A stretch of 64,000 bases of DNA, taken from positions 62,001-126,000 of the forward strand of contig NZ_CP087968.1 in the NCBI RefSeq assembly GCF_024703895.1, read 5' to 3'. This stretch comes from Nocardioides sp. B-3 (GTDB taxonomy: Bacteria > Actinomycetota > Actinomycetes > Propionibacteriales > Nocardioidaceae). How positions within the stretch are numbered: position 1 is the first letter of the stretch; each line of letters begins with the position of its first letter. The translations under genes were made by a program, and so were the position numbers. Shown in pieces: positions 1-9,674 of the stretch. The notes under the pieces were generated by a model that made no database searches, was not told the origin of the DNA, and was given only the letters and a program-made list of their open reading frames with translations.

Positions 1-2060
1 AGCTCGTCACCGCCTTCACGGACGCGATCGAGTCCGCGCAGGCCTTCGCGGCGCCGATCCCGCCGGGAGTCCCGCCCGTCACCGTCATCCTGCTGACCGG
101 CGGCGTCGCGACCCTGATCGTCGTCGACCTGCTCGCGGCGGCCCTGCAGGCGGATCCCGCTCGCCGGGCTGGCACTGCTCTCCGTCTACAGCGTCCCGGT
201 CTCGATCACCGGCAACGGCGCATCGTGGTTCACGTTCATCGCGATGTCCATCGGCTTCCTCAGCATGCTCTACCTCGTCCACGCCGAGCAGGTGGAGCGC
301 TGGGGGCGCGGCATGCGCAACGACTCCGGTGGCACGGACGCCGATCCCAGCGGCTTCGGCGTGCGCACGGGCGCCATGCGCGGCTCTGCTCTCGCCATCG
401 GCACGACCGCCACCGCGATGGCACTGGCGCTGCCGATCCCGGTCCCGACGCTCGAGGTCACGCTCTTCGAGGGCACCGGTCCCGGCACCAAGAAGATCGA
501 GGTGGCCGACCCGATGGTCGACCTGCGTCGCGACCTCAGTCGCGGTCAGGACATCCCGCTGATGTGGGTGACCACTGCGGAGAAGGACCCGTCCTACTTC
601 CGGCTGGCGGTGCTGACGCGCTTCAACGGCAACACTCGGACGCCGGGCGACCGCGACATCCCGCCGGAGCAGGTGGCGCGCGGCGAGATGCCGTCGCTGA
701 CCGGGGTGGCCGCCGGCACCAATCGCAGCGAGACGCCCTACCACGTGCGCGTCAGCAAGGACTTCGAGTCGAGCTGGCTGCCCACCACCCCACAGGTGTC
801 GAAGATGACGGTGATCGGCGACTGGCGCTACGACCTCTCGACGATGGACTTCATGAACACCGACGGCGACACCGCGGCCGACATGACCTACTCCTTCACC
901 GGCGTCGAGGTCGAGCCCGACCCGGCACTCATGGACAACTCCGTGTCGGGTGCCGCCTCCGTCCGCGCCGTCTACACCGAGGTGCCCGGGTCGATCTCCA
1001 GCGAGATCCGTACCCCAGCAGCGTCGGTCACCGCCGACGAGGTGACCCGCTTCCGCAAGGCCCGCGCGCTCCAGCAGTGGTTCCGCGAGGACGGCGGGTT
1101 CGAGTACAGCGACCAGCGCATCGACGACGACCCCGGCAGTCTCGCCGCGTTCCTCGACGAGTCCGGCCGCGTCGGCTACTGCGAGCAGTTCGCCGCGTCG
1201 ATGGCGATCATGGCGCGCATCATCGGCATCCCCGCCCGGGTGGCGGTGGGCTTCCCGGAAGCAACGCCTGCGGGCGCGAACCAATACGAGTTCTCGGCGC
1301 ACGACCTGCACGCCCGGCCCGAGCTGTACTTCCCCGGCGCCGGCTGGGTGCGGTTCGAACCCACCCCGGGTGCCCGCGCGGAGACCGTCCCGCCCTACAC
1401 CAGCGCCGAGCTGGCACCGATCGCGAGCGAGAGCCCCTCGACGAGCGCGGCCGTGCCCGATGACCAGCTCCCGGACCGCGGCGCTTCGCCCGACGCCTCC
1501 AACGGGTCCGAGACCGACGAGGAGAGCTCGCTGCCCCGGGCCACGATCGTGCTGGTGACGCTGGTGGTGCTCCTGCTCGTCGCGCTGGTCCTGCTGCCGT
1601 CGTTCGTACGCCGCCAGCGCCGCGACCGCCGCCTGCTGGGCGACATCGAGGAGCTGTGGCTCGAGCTCCGTGACCACGCCGTCGACCCGGGCCACGGCTG
1701 GCCGCACGGCCGGTCCCCGCGAGCCGCCGGCGCCCGGCTGGCCGGCTGGTTCCGGTGCCGCCGGCGGCGACAGCACCGTCGATCGTCCACGCCACGGTGC
1801 CGACCCGGGCCCCCGAGGCCGTCCACGCCCTCGACCGGCTGGTCGAGCAGGTGGAACGGGCGCGCTACTCGCGCTCCGGCGTGTCAGTGGACCACGAGCA
1901 GGCCGCGAGCGACGTGCGCACGATCGAGGAGGCTCTCGATCACGGGGTCGGCCCTCGCGTGCGCCGGCGGGCGCGCTGGCTGCCGAGGTCGTTGCGTCCA
2001 TCGCCGTACGTCCCTGCCGGCGAGATCGTCACCCGCGAGACGAGCGACTCGGTGAGCTAG
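1..2060 (+). CDS. TgpA-type transglutaminase-like membrane protein (5' truncated)
   Basis: Membrane protein with an extracytoplasmic transglutaminase-like domain; the 5' part lies outside the window. Hydrophobic segments occupy roughly 60-300. The core domain follows, with the catalytic Cys in GYCEQFAAS (about 1170-1200), the His in DLHARPELYF (about 1305-1330) and the family signature GWVRFEPTPG just after it. A Ser/Pro-rich stretch, one membrane helix (about 1540-1600) and a cytoplasmic charged tail complete it. This is the usual DUF3488/TgpA layout. The family is usually linked to MoxR/DUF58 genes, which would lie upstream; the exact substrate is unknown. Frameshifts are inferred near 150 and between about 1690 and 1755, because the hydrophobic start, the core and the tail (ending at TAG 2058-2060) lie in three frames. 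Confidence 0.85.
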
Positions 2061-2069
2061 AGGCTGACC

Positions 2070-2513
2070 TCAGAAGCCCCGGTCGCGGCGGTGGCGCCAG
2101 CGCTCTTCCATCCGGTCCATGAACGAACCCGACGAGCTCGAGTGCGGGCGACGAAGGCCGCGCATCTTGGGCCGGTGCACCCGGCCGCCGTCGACGACGC
2201 CGAATCCTTCGTGGCGGGTCTCGCGCATCGGCTGCTGCATCATGGCCGGGTTGCGCAGGGCGGTGACGCCGATGGTGGCCGCGCTGAGCATGACCACGAA
2301 GCCGACGATGCCGACGATCGGCTGGCTGGCCAGCACGCCGGTGGTGAGCACGGCCATGCCGATGGCGAACACGACGCCGGCGATGATCGCGCGGCGGCGG
2401 GCGACGCGTTGCATGGTGGTGCCGCGGAGCGTGGAGGCCAGCTTGGGGTCCTCCTCGACCAGCGCACGCTCCATCTGCTCAAGCAGTCGCAGTTCTTCCT
2501 CGGACAGGGGCAC
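2070..2513 (-). CDS. DUF3040 family membrane protein
   Basis: Intact 147-residue protein. The N-terminus (MPLSEEELRLLEQMERAL, then E-DPKLASTL) is the hallmark of the actinobacterial DUF3040 family. Two closely spaced hydrophobic helices follow (residues about 43-62 and 65-85), then a basic tail rich in Arg, His and Ser. Function unknown; the family is small, membrane-bound and common beside TgpA or dinB genes in actinobacteria. It converges with the transglutaminase gene, with only 9 bp between the two stops. It is one of the few reading frames here with no frameshift. Confidence 0.85.
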   Translation of the reverse strand: MPLSEEELRLLEQMERALVEEDPKLASTLRGTTMQRVARRRAIIAGVVFAIGMAVLTTGVLASQPIVGIVGFVVMLSAATIGVTALRNPAMMQQPMRETRHEGFGVVDGGRVHRPKMRGLRRPHSSSSGSFMDRMEERWRHRRDRGF

Positions 2514-2573
2514 GGTCCAAGTCTAGGCACGGGTTGGGCCGGTGAGGTAGCGGCTACGGGAAATTTCCCACCC

Positions 2574-3767
2574 TCAGGTGTGGTGCAGAAGGCTCGCGGG
2601 TCGCACCGCGGCCGTCCCGAGCGCCGGGTGGCCCGGTCGACGGCCCGATCCGCCTCGGCCCAGCCGTGTTCCGGCTCCCCCGGGACGAGCTGTCGTTGCA
2701 CGCTGGTGCGCGCGACGAGCCCCTCCACCCGCACCCCCACCAGCCGGAGCCGGGCCCGCTGCAGACCGAGCGCGTCGTAGAGCCGGGTGGCGGTGCGATA
2801 GATCTCCACCGTCACGTCGGTGGCCTCGGGCAGGGTGCGCGAGCGGGGTGATGGTGGTGAAGTCGGCGAAGCGGATCTTGATGGTGACGGTGCGACCGGC
2901 CACACCCGCCGTGCGCATCCGGCCGGTCACGCGGTGCGAGAGCCGGAGCAGCTCGCGCACGATCACCTCCCGGTCATCGGTGTCGCGGGTGAAGGTCTCG
3001 TCGGCGCCCATCGACCGCTCCGGCTCCAGCGGACCCGCCTTCGGGGTGATCGCCCGCCGGTCGGTGCCCCACGCCAGCTCGTGGAGGTGGCTGCCGAGGT
3101 GGTGGCCGACCGCACGCTGAAGGGTGCGCACCGGCGTGTGCGCGACGTCCCCGACCGTCATCAGCCCCAGCCGGTGCAGCATCGCCTGAGTCTTCTCCCC
3201 CACTCCCCACAGCTCGCCGACGTCGAGCGGGTGCAGGAACGCCGTCACCCCCCGCCGGCGGCACCACCACGACCCCGTCGGGCTTGGCCCGACGGCTGGC
3301 CAGCTTGGCCACCGACACCGACGCGGCCACCCCCGACCGAGCAGGTGATGCCCTGCTCGTCGTGGATCACGGCGCGCAGGTGCTCGGCGATCTCCACCGG
3401 GGACCCGAGTCGCCTCGTCGAGCCGCGCACGTCGAGGAACGCCTCGTCGAGGGAGACCACCTCGACCAGCGGGGTGACGCGGCGGAAGTTCTCCAGCACC
3501 GAGGCGGAGACGCTGGCGAAGGTCTCGAAGTCGGGCGAGATCACCACGGCTGTCGGGCACAGGCGCCGGGCCCGCGTCATCGGCAACGCCGAGCGAACGC
3601 CGTACGCCCCGGCGAGGTAGTTGGCCGAGAGCACCACCCCGCGGCTCCCGCCGCCGACGATCACCGGCACGTCGGCCGGGTCGGGGCGCTCGCGGGTCGC
3701 GACGGAGGCATAGAACGCGTCCATGTCGACGTGCAGGATCGGGGCGAGCCAGGGACGGGTCAGTCAT
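2574..3767 (-). CDS. dinB: DNA polymerase IV (Y-family, DinB)
   Basis: Translesion DNA polymerase. The start ATG at 3767 gives MTDPSLA and, after a +1 error near 3755, the palm motif HVDMDAFYASV with its catalytic Asp. The second acidic motif, SLDEAFLDV, is also present, so this is a catalytic DinB and not an ImuB-like inactive paralogue. The thumb/helix-hairpin region (LWGVGEKTQAMLHRLGLMTVGDVA) and the little-finger domain follow; the protein ends AAVRPASLLHHT. At least four frameshifts (about 3755, 3330, 3250, 2850, possibly 2620) split it in this sequence. Length is normal for the family at about 395 residues. I see no LexA box directly upstream; the upstream gap carries two palindromic repeats. 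Confidence 0.9.
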   Translation of the reverse strand: MTDPSLARPDPARRHGRVLCLRRDPRAPRPGRRAGDRRRREPRGGALGQLPRRGVRRSLGVADDAGPAPVPDSRGDLARLRDLRQRLRLGAGELPPRHPAGRGGLPRRGVPRRARLDEATRVPGGDRRAPARRDPRRAGHHLLGRGWPRRCRWPSWPAVGPSPTGSWWCRRRGVTAFLHPLDVGELWGVGEKTQAMLHRLGLMTVGDVAHTPVRTLQRAVGHHLGSHLHELAWGTDRRAITPKAGPLEPERSMGADETFTRDTDDREVIVRELLRLSHRVTGRMRTAGVAGRTVTIKIRFADFTTITPLAHPARGHRRDGGDLSHRHPALRRARSAAGPAPAGGGAGGGARRAHQRATTARPGGAGTRLGRGGSGRRPGHPALGTAAVRPASLLHHT

Positions 3768-3793
3768 GATCGCCCCCGGTGCTGTCCTCAGCG

Positions 3794-3840
3794 GTGCGTG
3801 ACCCACATTTTTCGTCGTTGGAATGTGGCTGGGTCACCGG
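3794..3840. repeat. Palindromic repeat family A, copy 1
   Basis: Imperfect dyad between dinB and the methyltransferase gene. The left arm GTGACCCACATT is answered by AATGTGGCTGGGTCAC on the right. A second copy begins 82 bp further on. The position is intergenic, upstream of dinB and downstream of the methyltransferase stop, so it could act as a transcription-end structure or be a REP-like element. Function unknown. Confidence 0.6.
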
Positions 3841-3875
3841 TGGCACGGCGGGTCGCTGGTGCCGCGCCCGGAGGC

Positions 3876-3923
3876 AGTGCGTGAGCCACATCTTCAGGCG
3901 CGGAAATGTGGCTGAGTCACCGC
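3876..3923. repeat. Palindromic repeat family A, copy 2
   Basis: Second copy of the dyad at 3794-3840: left arm GTGAGCCACAT, right arm ATGTGGCTGAGTCAC. The two copies share the same order of blocks (GTGCGTGA-CCACAT and AATGTGGCT-GTCACCG) but differ in the loop, as expected if the stem is what is conserved. It ends 24 bp from the stop codon of the methyltransferase gene. Confidence 0.6.
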
Positions 3924-3946
3924 TGGCGGGGAGCGGTGGGGCTGGG

Positions 3947-4668
3947 TCAGCGGCGAGCGAGCACGTGCAGCTGGGTCGCGAGCGGGAGGAACTCGGCGCG
4001 CGTGGAGACGGCGGCCTCGAGCTCGACCAGCGCGGCGGAGGCACCGGGCTCGAGGTCGAGCAGCGAACCGGGCACGAGGTCGGCGAAGACGCGGACGCCG
4101 TGGACGGTGACGGTCTCCGGGCCGGCCATGGTGAGCATCGGCGCGAGCTCCTCGGCGGTGAAGCGGTGACCGCCCCGGGCGCTGGCAGTGGGGTCGTCGA
4201 GCAGGTCGCGGGCCGCCCGGAAGTGGCCGGCCATGGCGCGGGCCACGACGGCGGCATGCCGCTGGGCGACGAGCAGGCTGAGGTGTCCGCCGGGGCGCAG
4301 CACCGAGGCGATGGTCGCCAGCGCGGCGGCGGGGTCGTCGACGACGTCGAGCACGCCGTGGCAGAGCACCGGGTCGGCCGTGTCGACCCGGGGGTGGCGA
4401 GATCGGCGAGGTCGCCCTGCTGGCCGGTGACCCGGTCGGCGACGTCGGCCTCGCGGGCGCGCCGGTCGAGCGCGGCGAGCGCGTCGGGGCTGGGGTCGAT
4501 GACCTCGACGCGGTGGCCCAGCTGTGCGAGGGGTACGGCGAACCCGCCGGTGCCGCCACCGACGTCGACGATGCGAGCGGGTGCCGCGTCGGTGTCACCG
4601 AGCAGTGCCTGCACGGCCGTCCACACCACGCCGGTGCGGACGGACTGGCGGCGCTCACTGGCTGACAT
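3947..4668 (-). CDS. Class I SAM-dependent methyltransferase
   Basis: About 240 residues, starting at ATG 4668 (MSASERRQSVRTG). Motif I is clear: RIVDVGGGTGGFAVPLAQLGH, followed by the acidic motif II in VEVIDPSPDALAAL. Later come HGVLDVVDDPAAAL and LRPGGHLSLLVAQ, the usual post-motif and motif III region. A single +1 frameshift near 4390 splits the gene. The Rossmann-fold methyltransferase identity is firm; the substrate cannot be told. It lies between dinB and dnaE2, separated from each by palindromic repeats, so it is probably transcribed on its own. Confidence 0.8.
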
Positions 4669-4732
4669 GGGAGCAACCCTAGTGGGCGCTTCCCGTCGTT
4701 CCGGTGCAGGCGCGAGCGCAAGGGACCCCGGT

Positions 4733-4944
4733 GGTGGCGGCACTTTGCAACGCCACCCACCACGAACACGCGACCTGCCGCCACCCCCACACAGCGGTCC
4801 ACCAAGGTGGCGGCACCTCGCAGCACCACGGGCCCGAGACCCGCAATCTGCCGCCACCACCACCACACAGCGGCCCACACCGCCACCCACCAAGGTGGCG
4901 GCACCTCAGCACCACGGGCACAAAACCCGCAATCTGCCGCCACC
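4733..4944. repeat. Three tandem imperfect palindromes, repeat family B
   Basis: The roughly 300-bp gap between the methyltransferase gene and dnaE2 holds three units at 4733-4785, 4806-4858 and 4894-4944. Each starts GGTGGCGGCA and ends TGCCGCCACC, giving a perfect 10-bp stem (one mismatch in unit 1). Units 2 and 3 share the loop text CAGCACCACGGGC and CCCGCAATC; unit 1 has diverged. Start-to-start distances are 73 and 88 bp, so this is not a CRISPR-like regular array. No coding sequence is apparent here. It resembles an intergenic REP-type cluster; role unknown. Confidence 0.75.
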
Positions 4945-4976
4945 CCCACACACAAGCCGTGGTGACCCTCGAGGCC

Positions 4977-7900
4977 TCATCCCGGGCTCCCCGGGCTGCG
5001 GTGCCACAGCTTGCGCGCGACGTCCTTGTCGGACTCACCGGCCGGCTTGATGTCGGAGTAGGGCGACATCTGGAAGCCGCTGGAGTGGACGAGCACGCGT
5101 CTCCGCTCGGGTTCGTCGGCCCGGGTGTAGCCCTCGGGCACCCGGGCGAGCTCGGCGTGCACGGCGGCGATCGCCCCATCACCAGCGTCGTCGCGGGTGC
5201 GGGCGCGCTGCCAGACGGCGTGCAGGGCGGGCAGCTCCCACGCGCCGGTGGCGCGCAGGGACACCCCGCGGCGACCGGTGCGGCGCAGCTCGCCGCGCAC
5301 GACCAGCAGCCGGGAGTGGAAGACCGTGGCGGCGTAGGGGCCCTGCGCGTCCTCGAAGAACGTGCAGTCGACCGGGCCGGTGCTGTCGTCGAGGGTCAGG
5401 AAGATGACGCGGCGCCCGGACCGGATCGGGGGTGTCTGGGTCACGACCTTCACGCCGGCGACCAGCAGCTCGGAGCGGCTGCGGCGGGTGAGGAGGTCCC
5501 GGCTGCGGGTGATGCCGATCGCGTCGAGGAAGTCGGAGTAGGGCGCCACCACGTGCTGGGTGACGTCGAGGCCGAGGATCTCCAGCTCGGCGCGCATGCG
5601 TTCGTCGGTGGTCATCTCCGGCAGCCCGGTCGCCAGCTCGCCGCCGGAGCCCGGCTCGTCGCCCGGGCTCAGGGTGAGCTGCACGGACTCGATCGGGCGC
5701 GGTGCGGCCGTGGCCCGCGACTGGGCGGCGGCCTTGGCCCACACCCCGGCGTCGGCCAGCGGGTGCCGCTCGAGGGTGGGTGCCCGCTCGCGGACCGTGG
5801 GGTCGGTGCTGTTGCGACCGGCCGCCTCGTCGGCGCGCACCGTGGCACGGGCCGGAGTGCGGGTCAACCCTCTCCCCCGGCCCCGCGAGGCGCGGTCGAG
5901 GGCGCGGGCGTGCAGGTCGAGCTCGGCGACTCGGAGCAGCAGGTCGCGACGGGTCAGCCGACCGCGCGGCCGGACGGTCTGGTCACCACCCACGATGCGG
6001 TAGATCGTGTCGAACCCACCGGCCAGCACCAGTCGCTCCAGCACCGGTCGCGAGACACCGGGCGCGCTGGAAGAAGTCGGAGAGCGAGACATAGGGGGCC
6101 TCGCTGCGGGCGGCGACGATCCGGGCGACCTCGGCGCCGCTGATGCCCTTGACCTCGGCCAGCGCCAGCCGGATCGCATAGCCGGCGTCGGTCTCCTCGG
6201 CCACCTCGACGACGTAGTCGGTGTCGGAGGCGTTGACGTCGAGCCCGTGCACGCCGATCCCGAACTGCCGGGCGTCCTCGAGGATCAGCCGCTTGGGATA
6301 CATCCCCGGGTCGTGGGTGAGCACCCCGGCCGGGAAGTGCGCCGGGTAGTGCGCCTTGAGCCGGAGCCGACTGGTAGGTCGGCAGCGCGAAGGCCGCGGC
6401 GTGCGCCTTGCAGAAGCCGAACGACGCGAAGGCCTCGAGCACCTTCCAGATCCGCTCCACCAGCGGCAGCGCATAGCCCCGTCCGAGCGCGCGGGGTGGA
6501 ACCAGAGCTTGGTCTGCGCCATCCCCTCGACGTCGCCGAGGGCGCGCCGCTTCTCGTCGGCCTCGGCGTAGGAGACCCCGGTGAACAGCGCGATCATCTC
6601 GATCACCTGCTCGTGGAAGACCACCACGCCACGGGTCTGCTCGAGGATCGGGCGCAGGTCGTCGTGGATGTAGTGGACGGTCTTCCAGCCCTGCTTGGCC
6701 TCGAGGTAGGGCGTGATCATGTCGCTCTTGACCGGCCCGGGGCGGAACAGCGAGATGTCGGTGATGATGTCGTCGAAGGAGTCGATGCCGGACTTGCCGA
6801 CGAGCTCGCGCTGCCCGGGCGACTCGATCTGGAAGACGCCCAGTGTCCCGGCCTCGCTGATCATCGTGAAGGTCGTCTTGTCGTCGAAGGGCACCTGCGC
6901 CTCGTCGTCGAGGTCGATCTCCACGTCGTCGACCCGACTGATCTCGGCCACCGCGTGCGCCATCGCCGACTGCATGCGGATGCCGAGCACGTCGAGCTTG
7001 AGCAGCCCGAGCGCCTCCACGTCGTCCTTGTCGAACTGGCTCATCGGGGAAGCCGGCATAGGACGCCTCGACCGGGGTGCGGTCGAGCAGGGTGACGTCG
7101 GAGAGCAGCACCCCACACGGGTGTACGGCGATGTGTCAGGGGCAGCCCGTCGAGGCGCTCGACGAGTCGGAAGAAGAGATCGAGCCGGTCCTCGCCGAGA
7201 CCGCTGAGCCGCAGCTCGGGCAGCTCTCGCAACGCGACCCGGGCATCGCGCGCCCGGATGTGCGGGAACGCCTTGGCGATCGCGTCGATCTCGCCGGGCG
7301 GCATCCCCGGGGCGGCGCCGACGTCACGGACCGCGTGGCGCACGCGGTAGGTGTCCATCATCGACACGCAGGCACAGCGCTCCCCGCCGTACTTGTCCAG
7401 GGATCGCCTCGTAGACCTCGAGCCGGCGCGCCGACTCCACGTCGACGTCGATGTCGGGCAACGAGGCGCGCAGCGGCGAGAGGAACCGCTCCATCAGCAG
7501 GCCGTGGCGGATCGGGTCGACCCCGGAGACGCCGAGGAGGTAGTTGACCGGGCTGCCGGCGCCGGAGCCGCGGGCGGCGCGGCGGATGCCCATCTCACCG
7601 ATCAGGTCGGTGATGTCGGCGACGGTGAGAAAGTAGGAGGCGTAGCCGAGCCCGCGGATCAGCTCGAGCTCGTCGTCGAGGCGCTTCCAGATGCGCTGGC
7701 GCGGCGCCGAGCCGTGGCGGTCGCCGACCGCGGCGTCGCAGCGGGCGCGGAGCATGCCGTCGGCCGTTCGACCAGCACCGCCGTCTCCCCCACCCAGCTG
7801 GAACTCCGGGAAGTGCACCTCACCGATGCCGAGGTCGGCGCGCGGGTCGAGGGCGCAGCGATCGGCCACGGCCCGGGTCTGGGCCAGCAGCTGTCGCGCC

Positions 7901-8766
7901 GCCATCTCGGTGTTGTTGGCGAGACCGGACAGGCGGCAGATCTCCTCGGCCATCTCGTGCATCTGCTTGCCGGACTTCAAGAAGCCCTCGGCGTTGCCTC
8001 GATCGACGTGGCGCCGGTCGAGGGCGACCAGCCGGCGCGCCGCGTCGAGCACGTCGACGGTCGGGGCGTCGAGGCGATCGGCATAGCGGACCGCGTTGGT
8101 CAGCACCGTCGTCAGCTCCGCCCGCCGGGCGATCTGGGCCATCCGGGCGGCGTGCGCGGAGCTGTCGGGAAGCCGGTGCGAGACCAGCTCGACGACGAGG
8201 TTGTCGCGCGGCACGATGTCGCGCCACGGCGCCAGCGCCGCGAGCGCGAGGTCGTGGCGTCGCCGCGCCGCCGCCACCCCGAGCTCGGAGGCCGGCCCGA
8301 GCAGCACCATCACGTCGCCGCCCATGAGGTACGGCGCCAGCGACTCCAGCGTCGCCACCGGCCGTCCCCGCTCGCCGGTGAGGTGGGTGGCCGAGACCAT
8401 CCGGCAGATCGCCGCCCAGCCGGCCTTGCCGCTGGCCGGGAACGTCACCCGGGGCAGCCCGCCCCGGTGGGCCGGCAGGTCACGGTGGGCCCCACCGCGC
8501 ACGGGCGTGCGGGCAGCCGCCCCTCGGAGCGGCTGCACGCCCACCGGTGCCACGGCCGGGTCCACCCCGAGCACCGGTCGGATGCCGGCCCGCGCGCAGG
8601 CCCGGGTGAACTTCACGGCGCCGTACGTGCCGTCGCGATCGGTCAGGGCGAGCGTGTCCATCTCCTGCTCGACGGCGCGCTCGACGAGCGTCTGCGGATG
8701 CGACGCCCCGTATTGCAGGGAGTAGCCCGAAGCCACATGGAGATGGACGAACGGGTCAGGCGACAC
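4977..8766 (-). CDS. dnaE2: DNA polymerase III alpha subunit, DnaE2 (error-prone) type
   Basis: C-family DNA polymerase. The GTG start at 8766 opens an N-terminal PHP domain (FVHLHVASGYSLQYGAS, then LALTDRDGTYGAVKF). The palm carries the catalytic acids in LPDIDVDVES (about 7450), then come fingers motifs including TLGVFQIESPGQRE and SLFRPGPVKSDM, helix-hairpin-helix repeats and a C-terminal OB-fold region (about 5250-5450). It ends RKLWHRSPGSPG. At least five frameshifts occur (about 7390, 7120, 7060, 6490, 6365, 6080). The start overlaps the stop of the upstream HEPN gene by 11 bp, implying translational coupling. DnaE2 polymerases perform SOS-induced translesion synthesis; assignment to DnaE2 rather than DnaE1 rests on the LexA-controlled operon and its partners. 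Confidence 0.85.
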
Positions 8767-9205
8767 CGGACTGACCGACCCAGTGACCGGCGGCCACGAG
8801 TCGCTGGTCGAGGTGGGCGTGCGGCACCAGACCCAGTGCCGACTCGATCACGGCCGGGAACCGGTCGGCGTCACGGACCGGGTCGTCGGCCTCGCGCTCG
8901 CTGACGGCCCGGGCGGAGCCGGCCTCGGCCGCCGCCCGCTTGCCGGCACCGGCCGCGAAGAACCGGGCCCACTCGGCGAGCTCGGGAGCGAGCTCGGCCA
9001 GCAGCACCCGGGCGTTCTTCTGGCGACCGCGCCGCGCCGTGGGCTTGGCGCGGGCCGCCAGCAGGGCGGCCGCGGCCCGCAGTGCCGCGACGTGGGCGCA
9101 GGCATAGCGGGTGGGCACGTCCCGGGCCGTGATCGACTCCTGCAGCGACTCGGCGGCCAGCGCGAGGTAGGAGTGGGTCGTGGCGGGCAGCAGATGGGGA
9201 TTCAT
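8756..9205 (-). CDS. SAV_6107 family HEPN-domain protein
   Basis: Helical protein of about 149 residues matching the SAV_6107-type HEPN family (MNPHLLPATTHSYLALAAESLQ, then RDVPTRYACAHVAALRAAAALLAAR). The family is found beside dnaE2 and DUF6504 genes in actinobacteria; its molecular role is unknown. The C-terminal half contains a PAVIESALGLVPH stretch. I chose ATG 9205 over GTG 9214 because GAGGGG of the leader sits about 11 nt from the ATG but only 2 nt from the GTG. It follows the DUF6504 stop closely and overlaps the dnaE2 start, so it is the middle gene of a three-gene operon. Confidence 0.8.
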   Translation of the reverse strand: MNPHLLPATTHSYLALAAESLQESITARDVPTRYACAHVAALRAAAALLAARAKPTARRGRQKNARVLLAELAPELAEWARFFAAGAGKRAAAEAGSARAVSEREADDPVRDADRFPAVIESALGLVPHAHLDQRLVAAGHWVGQSGVA

Positions 9206-9220
9206 GACCAGCACCGCCCC

Positions 9221-9517
9221 TCAGTCCGCACAGCCGACGAGCTGCCAGCGGCCGTCGGACCAGTTGAAGGAGAGGTCGAAGACGCCGGTGCCGTTGATCC
9301 CGCGGCCGGCCTCGACCCGCCAGAGCTCACGCTCGACGAGCAGGTCGGTGGTGGCCGACTCGCTCGCCGCGTCGGTGGTGGCCTGCCACCACGGAGCGGT
9401 CTCCACCCAGTGCGCGAGCACCGCGCGCACCTTCCACAACCGGCCTCGCCACAGGAACTGGTCGGGCCCCTCGGTCTCTCCTCGTCGCACCTCGACGGGG
9501 TCGTCGTACAGCCGCAT
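9221..9517 (-). CDS. DUF6504 family protein, first gene of the dnaE2 operon
   Basis: Small protein of about 98 residues (MRLYDDPVEVRRGE, then PDQFLWRGRLWKVRAVLAHW and a C-terminal GVFDLSFNWSDGRWQLVG), recognisable as DUF6504. Starts at GTG 9550 and ATG 9538 are possible, but ATG 9517 has a strong Shine-Dalgarno (GAGGAG, 6 nt away) and starts exactly at the conserved part. Function unknown; the family is repeatedly associated with the mutagenesis polymerase genes. As first gene of the operon it lies behind the LexA box at 9601-9614. Reading frame intact. Confidence 0.8.
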   Translation of the reverse strand: MRLYDDPVEVRRGETEGPDQFLWRGRLWKVRAVLAHWVETAPWWQATTDAASESATTDLLVERELWRVEAGRGINGTGVFDLSFNWSDGRWQLVGCAD

Positions 9518-9550
9518 CTGCGTCTCCTCACCGCTCATCGACCCCGCCAC

Positions 9551-9596
9551 CGGCTCCGGGGGCGGTGGGGGTCGAGGTCACCGCCCACCGGAGCCG
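9551..9596 (-). promoter_or_regulatory. Leader hairpin upstream of the DUF6504-HEPN-dnaE2 operon
   Basis: A strong two-part stem: outer arms CGGCTCCGG (9551-9559) and CCGGAGCCG (9588-9596), inner arms GGCGGTG (9561-9567) and CACCGCC (9579-9585). It lies between the LexA box and the first start codon, so it would form in the 5' untranslated leader. No T-run follows, so it is not an obvious intrinsic terminator. It could affect transcript stability or attenuation. Confidence 0.5.
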
Positions 9597-9600
9597 CGTC

Positions 9601-9614
9601 CGAACAGATGTTCG
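9601..9614 (-). promoter_or_regulatory. LexA (SOS) box
   Basis: CGAACAGATGTTCG is a perfect CGAAC-N4-GTTCG dyad, the actinobacterial/Gram-positive LexA operator core. On the minus strand the site extends to TCGAACATCTGTTCG. It sits about 12-25 nt downstream of a predicted -10 element, where bound LexA would block transcription of the DUF6504-HEPN-dnaE2 operon. This is the key evidence that the operon is DNA-damage inducible. Confidence 0.85.
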
Positions 9615-9626
9615 AACAAGGACAAA

Positions 9627-9655
9627 GGTACACGGCCCCACCGACAGTGGGTCAA
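9627..9655 (-). promoter_or_regulatory. Predicted promoter of the dnaE2 operon
   Basis: On the minus strand: -35 TTGACC (9650-9655), 17-nt spacer, -10 TGTACC (9627-9632). The spacing is ideal and the LexA box lies at the expected transcription start. Predicted from motif and context only. Confidence 0.5.
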
Positions 9656-9674
9656 GAGCGAGGGCGAACGGCTT

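Noticed and set aside
85..2001. Long minus-strand open frame of 638 codons opposite the transglutaminase gene
   Set aside because: Low-complexity Arg/Gly/Pro-rich text with no domain; the plus strand encodes clear transglutaminase motifs. It is a GC-driven shadow frame.
4733..4944. CRISPR array
   Set aside because: Only three units, irregular spacing (73 and 88 bp), and the spacer text is itself conserved between units; no cas genes nearby.
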